Source: Variovorax sp. KBW07 (lineage in GTDB: Bacteria > Pseudomonadota > Gammaproteobacteria > Burkholderiales > Burkholderiaceae_C). From it: a stretch of 43,003 nt of DNA. Every line of letters starts with the position of its first letter. The stretch's first letter is position 1. The position numbers were made by a program, and so were the translations under genes. This document shows positions 19,323 to 26,677 of this stretch, piece after piece. The notes beneath the pieces were generated by a model, which saw only the letters and a program-made list of their open reading frames with translations, had not been told where the DNA came from and searched no databases. Where the stretch lies: NCBI RefSeq assembly GCF_003852515.1, contig NZ_QAJK01000083.1, positions 1 through 43,003 of the forward strand, read 5' to 3'.

Positions 19323-21578
19323 ATGATGGCCCCCACCACCCCACGCAGCAGCAAGAGCAGCAAGAGCACAAGCAGCAGCACCCGCAACGCCGTGTTTGCA
19401 CGCGGTCGCACACTCGCACGCCACCTGACTCCCTGGCCCACCGCCATTGCAGCGGCAGCGATGGTCGTTGCCTGCGGCGGCGGCGACAACAACACGAGCT
19501 TCTTTCCGTTCTCGGGCGGCAACGCGGCATCGACTTCGGGCGTCGTCACCGGCAGCTACTACCGCAACGCCAAGGTCTGCATCGACACCAACAACAACGG
19601 CCGTTGCGACACCGGCGAAGCCAGCACCACCACCGACGCCAACGGCGCCTTCACCCTCACCGGCCAGGGCGCCGTGGTGGCCGAGATCGGCACCTCGAGC
19701 AAGCGCTTCGACCCCGTCACCAACACCGAAAGCCCCGTGACCCAGCCGCTGGTGTTCCGTGCACCGGCCGGCGCCAACGGCGTCGTCAGCGCCATCACCA
19801 CCGAACTGGTCGCGCTGATGGACGCCAACGGCGGCGACCTGGCCGCCGCGCGCAAGGCGCTGGCCGCCCGCATCGGCGTGAGCGAAGCCCAACTGCTGGC
19901 CGACCACAACAAGATCACCGACGCCGCCATCAAGACCGCGCTGCAGACCGAGATCGACCAGTCCATCGAACGCATTGCCGAAGCCGTGGCCGAAGCCGGC
20001 GCGGGCGGCGACATTACCGCCGCGCTGCTCAACCGCTTCGCGCTAGACCAGATCACCAACGTCGTCGTCATCTACGCGGAAAACCGTGGCTTCGACAACC
20101 TGTACGGCCTGTTCCCCGGCGCCAACGGCATTCCGGGCGTGAACCCCACTTCGTCGACCTCCGCGCCCGAGCCGCAGAAAGACTTCGATGGCTCCACGCT
20201 GCCGACGCTGCCGCCTGTGTGGGGTGGCGTAACGCTCGCGGGCCAGAGCCCGGTGATCACGCAGGCGCAGGCTTCGGGCATGCCCAACAAGATGTTCCGC
20301 ATCGACGACGTGGCGAGCTACACCGGCGTGACCACGGGCATCGACAAGTCGGTCATTACGCGCGATCTGGTTCACCGCTTCTACAACAACCAGATGCAGA
20401 TCAACGGCGGCAAGAACGACAAGTTTGCCGCTTACTCCGACGCCGGCGGCCTCAGCATGGGCTACTACGACGGCTCGCAGATGAAGCTGTGGCAGGTGGC
20501 CAAGGACTTCACCCTGGCCGACAACTTCTTCATGGGCGCGTTCGGCGGATCGTTCCTCAACCACCAGTACCTGGTGTGCGCCTGCGCGCCGCTGTACCCC
20601 AACGCCGACGCCAGCACTTCGCCCGCCAACGCATCGATCTCCGCCATCGACGTGGACGCGAACGGCAACTTCGTGCGGCTGACAGCCCGCAGCGACTCGC
20701 CGACCTCGGTGCTGAGCGGTGCGCCGACCTACGTGCGAGACAGCACCATCACGCCGAAGGATGCCGCCGGCAACTTCTACGCGGTCAACACCATGCAGCC
20801 GCCGTACCAGCCCAGCGGCAACCGGTTCCAGGACTCCGACACCAGCAAGCTCTTCGGCAACCCGACCAAGGCCAACAACCTGCCGCCGCAGACGCAGACC
20901 ACCATTGGCGACCTGCTCACGGCCAAGGGCCTGAGCTGGGCCTGGTACAGCGGTGCATGGAACAGCACCACCACTGCCGCCACCACCGACTATGCGTTCC
21001 CGAGCGGGCCGACACCCAACTTCCAGTTCCATCACCAGCCGTTCAACTACTACGCGGCCTTCGACCCCGTGGCACACCCCGATGCACGCGCAGCCCACCT
21101 GAAGGACTTCGACAAAGACTTCCTCGGCGACGTGGCCGCCGGCACGCTGCCCGCCGTGAGCTTCTACAAGCCGCAGGGCAACCTGAACCAGCACGCCGGC
21201 TACGCCAACGTGGCCGATGGCGACGCGCACATTGCCGACGTCATTGCCAAGCTGCGAGCCAGCCCGCAATGGGGCCACATGCTCGTCGTCGTCACCTACG
21301 ACGAAAACGGCGGCTTCTACGACCACGCCACCGTGCCCAAGGGCGACCGCTGGGGCCCCGGCACGCGCATTCCCGCGCTCATCGTCTCGCCGTTCTCGAA
21401 GAAGGGCTTCGTCGACAAGACCCAGTACGACACCGCGTCGACCCTGCGCTTCATCACGCACCGCTGGTCGCTGCCCGTGCTGCCGGGCCTGAATGAGCGC
21501 GATGCCGCGCTGGCGAAGAACGGCTCGCATGCCATGGGTGACTTGACTGGTGCGCTGGTCTTTGCCAAGAAGTCTTGA
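19323..21578 (+). CDS. Phosphoesterase family lipoprotein (acid phosphatase / phospholipase C-like)
   Basis: A 751-aa lipoprotein with a PF04185-type phosphoesterase domain. Residues 1-50 are a long signal (Ser/Lys/Arg-rich n-region, hydrophobic core, VVAC lipobox, Cys51). A small domain at about 72-150 carries DTNNNGRCDTGE (88-99), an EF-hand/dockerin-like calcium loop, followed by a strand-rich TTTDANGAFTL segment. The catalytic domain starts near VVVIYAENRGFDNLYG and includes VVTYDENGGFYDH and a late HRW segment typical of AcpA-like acid phosphatases and non-haemolytic phospholipases C. The open frame starts at 18378 but its first part overlaps the peroxidase gene; ATGATG at 19323 is preferred. 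Two hairpins follow. It would scavenge phosphate or cleave phospholipids at the cell surface. Confidence 0.88.
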   Translation: MMAPTTPRSSKSSKSTSSSTRNAVFARGRTLARHLTPWPTAIAAAAMVVACGGGDNNTSFFPFSGGNAASTSGVVTGSYYRNAKVCIDTNNNGRCDTGEASTTTDANGAFTLTGQGAVVAEIGTSSKRFDPVTNTESPVTQPLVFRAPAGANGVVSAITTELVALMDANGGDLAAARKALAARIGVSEAQLLADHNKITDAAIKTALQTEIDQSIERIAEAVAEAGAGGDITAALLNRFALDQITNVVVIYAENRGFDNLYGLFPGANGIPGVNPTSSTSAPEPQKDFDGSTLPTLPPVWGGVTLAGQSPVITQAQASGMPNKMFRIDDVASYTGVTTGIDKSVITRDLVHRFYNNQMQINGGKNDKFAAYSDAGGLSMGYYDGSQMKLWQVAKDFTLADNFFMGAFGGSFLNHQYLVCACAPLYPNADASTSPANASISAIDVDANGNFVRLTARSDSPTSVLSGAPTYVRDSTITPKDAAGNFYAVNTMQPPYQPSGNRFQDSDTSKLFGNPTKANNLPPQTQTTIGDLLTAKGLSWAWYSGAWNSTTTAATTDYAFPSGPTPNFQFHHQPFNYYAAFDPVAHPDARAAHLKDFDKDFLGDVAAGTLPAVSFYKPQGNLNQHAGYANVADGDAHIADVIAKLRASPQWGHMLVVVTYDENGGFYDHATVPKGDRWGPGTRIPALIVSPFSKKGFVDKTQYDTASTLRFITHRWSLPVLPGLNERDAALAKNGSHAMGDLTGALVFAKKS

Positions 21579-21593
21579 GTTGTTGATGTGAGC

Positions 21594-21618
21594 GGGCGAG
21601 CGAGCGCATAGCTCGCCC
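21594..21618 (+). terminator. Hairpin after the phosphoesterase gene
   Basis: GGGCGAG (21594-21600) pairs with CTCGCCC (21612-21618); an alternative inner pairing GCGAGC/GCTCGC also exists. It lies 16 bp after the stop codon and just before the stronger T-rich hairpin, so the two may work together. Confidence 0.4.
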
Positions 21619-21629
21619 CGACGCTCGAC

Positions 21630-21669
21630 AAAAGGGAGGCAGGTCTGTCCGGGATCTGTCTCCCTTTTT
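21630..21669 (+). terminator. Rho-independent terminator
   Basis: A 13-bp stem (21630-21642 with 21656-21668) containing AAAAGGGAGGCAG, with only one G-T type mismatch, encloses a 13-base loop and ends in TTTTT. It lies 52 bp past the phosphoesterase stop. The A-run before and T-run after the stem could make it work in both directions. Confidence 0.8.
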
Positions 21670-22040
21670 CATTTCGCTTCATCTCATTTCGCTTGAACAG
21701 ACAGACGCGCGACTGTCAGTGCTTCGTGTCTGCGGCTGCGGCGCGGCAGATAGCTCTTCGAACCGAGCAATCCTCGACAAATTCTTTTCTCTTGCGCGGC
21801 ATTGCTTCTCTACAGTGAATGCCCCTGCGACAAGACGACCCGCCTTGTGGTCGACGAACAGCGTGGAAGGAACAGCAGCCCCTTTGCCCAGACGATGAAT
21901 GAACCGCTTGCCTTGCGGCGGGTGTCGATGCCTTTGTGCAGCGACGCGAACGCGAGGCACAAAAGGCGACGGCCAGGGTGCGTGAACACTCTGACCGTCT
22001 AACCAAGTGACGTGCATTTACTTTTCAGGAAGCACAACAG
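21670..22040. other. Intergenic stretch without a recognisable gene
   Basis: About 370 bp between the terminator and a small gene. Short open frames exist on both strands, among them a 112-aa minus-strand frame (21679-22017) and a TTG-started plus-strand frame of 66 codons (21802-22002). Their composition is basic and irregular, with no ribosome site or motif I can support. It is not clearly AT-rich like the island to its right. Confidence 0.5.
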
Positions 22041-22310
22041 ATGGCTAAACGAATTATGGCCGGGCGTTCGACGCCCCAATCTCCCCGCTGCGGATGCAGC
22101 TCGACGCCTTCGAATCCGACAGGCGATGACGCAAGGGATCTACTCGAAACCAAACTGGCGCAGTTGAACTCGCTGCTCTGGTGCTGCCATGGGGATGGCA
22201 ACGGGTGGTTTGAGGAGGCAGGGGAGAAGCACCGGGATCACATGCTGTGGATTGCTGCGGATCTGGCGCGGGAGGCGGAGAGGTTGTTGGAGTGGAGTGG
22301 TAGGGGATAG
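22041..22310 (+). CDS. Small hypothetical protein
   Basis: An 89-aa protein with no recognised function. AGGAAG lies about 9 nt before the ATG, which supports translation. The first 35 residues are Ser/Pro/Cys-rich and probably unstructured. The rest looks like two amphipathic helices (DDARDLLETKLAQLNSLLW, and DHMLWIAADLAREAERLLEW) joined by a Gly/Cys-rich turn, CCHGDGNGW. The helical half looks like a real conserved small protein rather than chance. It lies at the left border of the AT-rich island, transcribed towards it. Confidence 0.55.
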   Translation: MAKRIMAGRSTPQSPRCGCSSTPSNPTGDDARDLLETKLAQLNSLLWCCHGDGNGWFEEAGEKHRDHMLWIAADLAREAERLLEWSGRG

Positions 22311-22333
22311 GGCGAAGTGTGTACTGCTTGCCG

Positions 22334-22555
22334 CTACGTTGGCGGTATGCACTTTGGTTGCTCGCTGTGCTTAAAGGGGTTCATATGGCAGCAAGCTTCG
22401 CATACCCGCAGAGCTTGCTCGTCCGCCTGAGCCAGTGGCAATAAGTTCTCGCATCGCCTGCCGCCAAAATAGCTATCGCAACTCCAGAGTTGGTAGGGAA
22501 AGGCGTTGGTTCTCGACGAGTAAAAAATAGCCGCGACTCTACGGGCGCGCACCAA
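22334..22555 (-). CDS. Possible small cysteine-rich protein
   Basis: A 73-codon frame starting TTG-GTG, 44 bp after the ATPase gene on the same strand. GGGAAGAG lies just before the start, but the start codons are poor. The C-terminal part has four or more cysteines (SCDSYFGGRRC, then RVCEACCHMN) that could form a zinc ribbon. It may be a fourth small gene of the island, a decayed remnant or a chance frame. The rest of the 22311-22599 gap holds nothing I can name. Confidence 0.25.
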   Translation of the reverse strand: MVRARRVAAIFYSSRTNAFPYQLWSCDSYFGGRRCENLLPLAQADEQALRVCEACCHMNPFKHSEQPKCIPPT

Positions 22556-22599
22556 CTCTTCCCACGAAGAGTCAGTTCGTCGCGCGTTCGGAGATCTAT

Positions 22600-24417
22600 T
22601 TAATGTAAGTTGAGAAAATCAGGTTTGGCGAAAACCCGCGGATTTAGCGTTCGTTCGTGAATTGATTTTTCGATCTCATTTAAATGCTCCATGAATTCAG
22701 TCGAGGATACCTTTGTATAACTCCAAGCGGAAAATTCTCGACGCTGCTGACTTCGCATTTGGATGCGAGCCTGTGCCAAGCATTCAAGTGCCTCGGTTTG
22801 TTCGTTTAGTACTGCAAATGTAATTGCTAAACATTCTAAATAGTTGGCCGCTGCACCTCGGCGAGCTCCGGCTTTATCTAGCTCGGCAACATTTGTGAAT
22901 ATAGAAGTATCGGGGTGCCCGGAGCGCCCCCAATCTGCCATTGCCAAATTAAAGTAATCAGCAATCCCTCCTTCGCTTTCCGCTAGTGGCTCGAGAATTT
23001 CAACGGCTTCTGAAAATCTACCAAGACCAATAAACGTGAGGGCAAGCTCGCCTAGTATTTCGTCAGACGCACTACCTTCATCTTTCAGTTGCTTCAGTAT
23101 TTCAGCTTTAACAGCAATCTGTGCAACGCCTTCATCGATCTCAGTGGCAGCAAAGTAGCGCTCTTTTGCCGAAAGTGACATCAAAGCGGGCGATCCTGGC
23201 ACCAAACGATACAATTTTTCATCCAATTGTGGGATGTAAGATATTGCATCCAAAAAAGGTAAAAACTTCGCCCCACCTGTATTAAGCATCTCTTGGATAT
23301 CGCTCAAAGCGCCCTCTCGATTTCCAAGGCGATAGTTAATTCGAGATCTTACTGCCAGAGCCGCCGCATCCCAATGAAATCGTCGGCTCAAAAGATTCAA
23401 GGCGTCCACGGCGCGACCAATGGCCTCATAGACCAGGGCAACAAGATAACTGATTTCTGGGTCACCGGGAAAGTGCAAAATTACTTTTTCTGTTTTTTCC
23501 AGCAAATAAGTTGATGCTTCGCTCTGTCCACGAAGAGATTTAATAGTTTGCTTCAAAAATTTGAGCGCGGCTGAGCGGTCCGCCAAATTTTCTCGAACTA
23601 TCGATTCTGCCAGGGAGGAATATTCTCTTGCAAGCCTACTCTTAGGGCGCTTTATGGAGAAAATTTCTTGATCTAGGAGGGATAGGCTGTTGTAGTGGCG
23701 AATAGAGGCGGATAGCTCTTCATAGTTTAATTCCCTTTGAAATTTTAGAAGGGTATTTTCTAAAATTCCCTCTTCGTCATCAAGATCTGGGACATTCGAT
23801 ACGGCAAAATGAAGATAAATCGGATCCCGAAGTTGCTTGTCAATTTCGCTCTGGTATCGGATGTTTCTCGCAACCGTTTTTAAACCAACAAGATTTTGTT
23901 CGTTGGGGAAAAAAAGCAAGCAGACGGCGTCGGGAAGTTGGCGCGTGCAAATTCCCTCCACATCACTATGACCTGTTCGAGAGTCGATAAAAACGTAGTC
24001 TGGCTGAATGGTGTCTTTCCACTGCTTCTTAAGATCTTCAAAAAATATGTAGCCATCTTCGTTTTGATAAAGCTCTTGCCAATCAATGCTATTTAAGCGT
24101 GAGGAATAACCTGAGTCCTGCCTGCCCGCAGGCATGACCCATAGTGATCCTTTCTCAGAAAATTCTTTGGCGACGTATATGAAATCACTAACATCTGGAC
24201 TTTCACCTGTTTCTCGATAAGCGGCAACATACTCGACCACACCTTTAGAGTCTTGGTGGGTCGATGTGATATCAAATGTTGTAAGCCCTGGGGCTTCAAG
24301 ATCAAAATCTACAACTAATACCTTTTTTCCAGAAAGAGCCAGTTGTGCAGCAACATTTATAAGGGACATGGTTCTTCCCACGCCACCTTTAAAAGAATAA
24401 AATGTGACCGTATACAT
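22600..24417 (-). CDS. KGGVGR-variant ParA/MinD-like ATPase with C-terminal helical repeats
   Basis: A 605-aa protein. Residues 1-260 are a SIMIBI ATPase of ParA/MinD/CobQ type: deviant Walker A FKGGVGRT (9-16) with Arg15 where the P-loop lysine normally stands, VVDFDLEAPGL (35-45), and Walker B FIDSRTG (143-149). Residues from about 290 to the end are predicted helical, with TPR-like pairs (for example EISYLVALVYEAIGRAVDAL and ILGELALTFIGLGRFSEAVE). ATPases with KGGVGR and FIDSRTG motifs are known from bacterial conflict and signalling systems. ATG at 24417 follows the previous stop by one base (TAATATG), so an upstream extension of the frame is rejected. AT-rich codons set it apart from the flanks. 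It is probably an ATP-dependent sensor, scaffold or effector-control subunit; function unproven. Confidence 0.85.
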   Translation of the reverse strand: MYTVTFYSFKGGVGRTMSLINVAAQLALSGKKVLVVDFDLEAPGLTTFDITSTHQDSKGVVEYVAAYRETGESPDVSDFIYVAKEFSEKGSLWVMPAGRQDSGYSSRLNSIDWQELYQNEDGYIFFEDLKKQWKDTIQPDYVFIDSRTGHSDVEGICTRQLPDAVCLLFFPNEQNLVGLKTVARNIRYQSEIDKQLRDPIYLHFAVSNVPDLDDEEGILENTLLKFQRELNYEELSASIRHYNSLSLLDQEIFSIKRPKSRLAREYSSLAESIVRENLADRSAALKFLKQTIKSLRGQSEASTYLLEKTEKVILHFPGDPEISYLVALVYEAIGRAVDALNLLSRRFHWDAAALAVRSRINYRLGNREGALSDIQEMLNTGGAKFLPFLDAISYIPQLDEKLYRLVPGSPALMSLSAKERYFAATEIDEGVAQIAVKAEILKQLKDEGSASDEILGELALTFIGLGRFSEAVEILEPLAESEGGIADYFNLAMADWGRSGHPDTSIFTNVAELDKAGARRGAAANYLECLAITFAVLNEQTEALECLAQARIQMRSQQRREFSAWSYTKVSSTEFMEHLNEIEKSIHERTLNPRVFAKPDFLNLH

Positions 24418-24418
24418 A

Positions 24419-24973
24419 TTAGTGGCAGTTTGCGTACAAAGAAAAATTACTCGACTGGCGGACGGCAATAGACACCTGTTCGTTTGAAAGTGATCTAAAC
24501 TTTCTGGTCGGTTTTCGCTGGGCATCGCTTTTCATATGATCGATGGCTCTCTCTTTGAGTCGGTCCAGGTTTTCTGGAAATCCCATTAAAAACAAAAGGC
24601 TGTCATTGGCGGCATTTTGCAGTAAAGCCCCTGCCTCCCAGCGTCCAAGAGAAATTCTTCCCACCCGTGTAATATTTGAAAATTCAACTTTACTCAATCC
24701 ATACCGCTGCCGAATCGCCGTAATCTCGGAGGGCGTAAGAATTTTTAAATGTTTGCATACTGCGCTATGTCTAATTTCTTCTGCTTCTTCGTCAAAATAA
24801 GAGAGTTCACAGTTTTCGCAAATTCTTAACGGAAGAGTCACGCTTATTAGTGTGGCCTCGGTGCCTTCGCCATATTGAAAATCGTCTTTAACCAAGCGCG
24901 TATTTACCTTCGTGCTTTCGCAGGAGGGGCAGTGGAACAACCTATTTGAGATTGCGTTGGTTGTGTTTTTCAT
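24419..24973 (-). CDS. MqsA-like zinc-finger/HTH protein (candidate antitoxin)
   Basis: A 184-aa protein. The N-terminal YgiT/MqsA-type zinc finger has paired cysteines CPSC (15-18) and CENC (52-55). An Xre-type HTH of the MqsA kind lies at about 81-130 (LTPSEITAIRQRYGLSKVEF, then VGRISLGRWEAGALLQ). A basic, Ser-rich tail of about 45 residues (140-184) extends beyond classical MqsA (about 131 aa). Its start overlaps the previous stop by one base (TAATG), and its stop is one base before the ATPase start. In the known MqsRA pair the toxin gene also comes first and MqsA represses the operon. Two ATCATATGAT palindromes upstream are likely its operators. Antitoxin role is inferred. Confidence 0.85.
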   Translation of the reverse strand: MKNTTNAISNRLFHCPSCESTKVNTRLVKDDFQYGEGTEATLISVTLPLRICENCELSYFDEEAEEIRHSAVCKHLKILTPSEITAIRQRYGLSKVEFSNITRVGRISLGRWEAGALLQNAANDSLLFLMGFPENLDRLKERAIDHMKSDAQRKPTRKFRSLSNEQVSIAVRQSSNFSLYANCH

Positions 24974-25305
24974 TAATAGTCACTCAAATGGAAGCTGCGG
25001 CCAATAACTTTATTGGATGAGCCAATTTGCACTTTTATATATAGATGGGGACGATCGGCATACATTGGTATGAGCATGGTGAACGCCATAGCTCCAGGCG
25101 GCTTGTCCAAAGCCATGATTTCGTAAACGTACCCCTCTTGAAGCTTGTCTGCGATCAACGTCCATGCTCCCTCGTCCGTAAAGTAAAAGTCTTTGAGGTT
25201 GGGAAGTTCGACGCGATGTGGGGTCCATCGATGGGGGTATCCGATGCTTCTGCCGGCCGCGCGACGGCAATTTGCGACTACCTGCCGGAACGATTCTTGG
25301 TTCAT
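24973..25305 (-). CDS. Small protein in toxin position (candidate toxin)
   Basis: A 110-aa protein I do not recognise with certainty. The N-terminus is basic and probably helical (QESFRQVVANCRRAAGR). The C-terminal half looks like alternating strands (YVYEIMALDKPPG, AFTMLIPMY, LYIKVQIGS, KVIGRSFHL), a pattern compatible with a small RelE/MqsR-type (BECR) fold; His and Arg in GRSFH could be active-site residues. Its stop codon overlaps the ATG of the MqsA-like gene, and it is first in a tightly coupled three-gene operon, as MqsR is before MqsA. ATG at 25305 is the first of the frame; no good ribosome site is seen. The toxin assignment rests on position and size, not on a detected family. Confidence 0.6.
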   Translation of the reverse strand: MNQESFRQVVANCRRAAGRSIGYPHRWTPHRVELPNLKDFYFTDEGAWTLIADKLQEGYVYEIMALDKPPGAMAFTMLIPMYADRPHLYIKVQIGSSNKVIGRSFHLSDY

Positions 25306-25320
25306 ACGAGAGGCGAGAGT

Positions 25321-25334
25321 GCATCATATGATGC
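25321..25334 (-). promoter_or_regulatory. Palindrome upstream of the TA-like operon, proximal copy
   Basis: GCATCATATGATGC is a perfect 14-bp palindrome 16 bp before the first start codon of the operon. It contains the core ATCATATGAT shared with the distal copy 40 bp away. On the minus strand it includes TATGAT, a good -10 hexamer, so a repressor bound here would block transcription. Likely operator of the MqsA-like protein. Confidence 0.7.
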
Positions 25335-25362
25335 CTTCCGGGGTTGTGATTTGCCGGACTGT

Positions 25363-25372
25363 ATCATATGAT
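25363..25372 (-). promoter_or_regulatory. Palindrome upstream of the TA-like operon, distal copy
   Basis: ATCATATGAT, identical to the core of the proximal palindrome, 40 bp away centre to centre. It also includes TATGAT on the minus strand. No other complete copy was noticed in the window. The pair suggests cooperative binding by a dimeric repressor. Confidence 0.65.
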
Positions 25373-25412
25373 CCACTTCGGCGATGAGGGTATTTGCACG
25401 GCAACATGGCTT

Positions 25413-25428
25413 GTTCGCTCGCGCGAAC
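25413..25428 (-). terminator. Weak hairpin after the SLAC1-type gene
   Basis: GTTCGC (25413-25418) and GCGAAC (25423-25428) form a 6-bp stem with a 4-base loop, between the stop of the SLAC1-type transporter gene and the island operators. No T-run follows. It may limit read-through from the transporter into the island operon, but is weak. Confidence 0.25.
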
Positions 25429-25514
25429 GCTTGTGGAGAGTTCAACGTTGGACCGTACTAAGCACGCCGCACCAAGCCCGACCGGCTGCCCCCGATGCGA
25501 GCCTTGCCCCGCCC

Positions 25515-26543
25515 TCAACCCGTCAGCAGCCGCCCATTGAAAACAATACGCAGCGTCCGAACCGTCAACACCAACAGCACCCCCGTAAGCGCCACCAGCA
25601 TCCCCCCAGCCAACACCTTCAACGGCAACGTCCCCCGCACAGCCGCGTACTTCAACCCTGCATTCACCATCGCAGCCAGCGGAAAGCTGATCGCCCACCA
25701 CCCCGCCCCAAACGGCACGTTCCTGCGAAACACCTTCGGCGCCAGCACCACGAACATGAACAGCCCGAAGTAAAACAGCAGCCCCGCGAACAGGTCGACC
25801 CGCCCGGTGAGGTTCGTGTACGCGGTGAACCCGACCTCGAACGGCGCGACAAGAATCATCAGCGAGGGCGTCATCGCCGGAGCAAGCGGCTCGTGCTGGA
25901 TCAATCGCGTGCAGATCATGGTGAACATCACGAGCGCGAGCACGGAGCCCACGGCGACGGACAGCAGCAGCACTTCGCCGGCCCAGGGCATGGGCATGTG
26001 GTTGCCGGTGACGGCAATGTCCAGCGCGGCAACGCCGGGAATGATCCAGGCGGGCACGGCATGCGCGGGGTTGCTGTTTCCGCCCAGCAGGCGCGAGACG
26101 ACGTACGCGCTCAGCAACAGCGTGGCGATGGTGCCGACGACCCAGAGCGCACTGCCCAGTGCCGCGTTGTAGCCGCCGAGCACGGCCGATTGCAGCAGCA
26201 GGGCAATGGCGATGGTGCCGAAGAAGTTGCCGGCAATCGGATGCATGAACTCGGCCTTGACGGCGGCCGGGTGCCGCAACAGCTTGGTGCCGTAGCCGAT
26301 GAGGAGCACGACAAAAACGAGGGTGGCGAAGAGGCCGATGGCATCGGACACCACGCGATCGATACCGAACTCGGTATGCGCAAAGCGCCACCCCAGTGCA
26401 AGACCCGAGAGGCCCATGACGGCAGCGAACAGGTTGACGGGGAGGTTCTTGACGGAAGCCCCTCCGGCGGGGCGGGTGTCCACCGTGCCGAGGGCCGGGG
26501 AAGTGGCAGGCATCGCGCCTTGCTGCATGGCTGTATGGGTCAT
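25515..26543 (-). CDS. SLAC1/TehA (TDT) family anion channel or carrier
   Basis: A 342-aa inner-membrane protein of the tellurite-resistance/dicarboxylate (TDT, SLAC1) family with about ten membrane helices. The first helix begins with the typical PVNLFAAVMGLSGLALGWR motif, corresponding to the start of SLAC1/TehA proteins, where a pore-lining Phe and Gly-rich helices are conserved; PFEVGFTAY lies in a later helix. The N-terminal 30 residues are cytoplasmic and low in order. ATG at 26543 is the frame's first. Substrate may be a small anion or weak acid; tellurite resistance should not be assumed. It is divergent from an alpha/beta hydrolase (134 bp apart). The TA-like island lies downstream. 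Confidence 0.9.
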   Translation of the reverse strand: MTHTAMQQGAMPATSPALGTVDTRPAGGASVKNLPVNLFAAVMGLSGLALGWRFAHTEFGIDRVVSDAIGLFATLVFVVLLIGYGTKLLRHPAAVKAEFMHPIAGNFFGTIAIALLLQSAVLGGYNAALGSALWVVGTIATLLLSAYVVSRLLGGNSNPAHAVPAWIIPGVAALDIAVTGNHMPMPWAGEVLLLSVAVGSVLALVMFTMICTRLIQHEPLAPAMTPSLMILVAPFEVGFTAYTNLTGRVDLFAGLLFYFGLFMFVVLAPKVFRRNVPFGAGWWAISFPLAAMVNAGLKYAAVRGTLPLKVLAGGMLVALTGVLLVLTVRTLRIVFNGRLLTG

Positions 26544-26677
26544 GCGCGTCAGTTTCCGCTCTGCCGGTTTGGCTGCTATGGCCGTGAGACGGCGTTTTCT
26601 GCCAAATTGCTGCGTTGTCGGCCATGCGCGGAGTCAATTATTCTTGCGCCATCGAACCCCCGATGGAGACAGCGACC

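Noticed and set aside
21679-22017. 112-codon minus-strand frame after the phosphoesterase terminator
   Set aside because: No ribosome site, irregular composition and no recognisable motif.
22600-24417. Chromosome or plasmid partition ParA
   Set aside because: The P-loop carries Arg instead of Lys, a long helical-repeat domain is attached, and there is no ParB gene or parS-like repeat cluster nearby.
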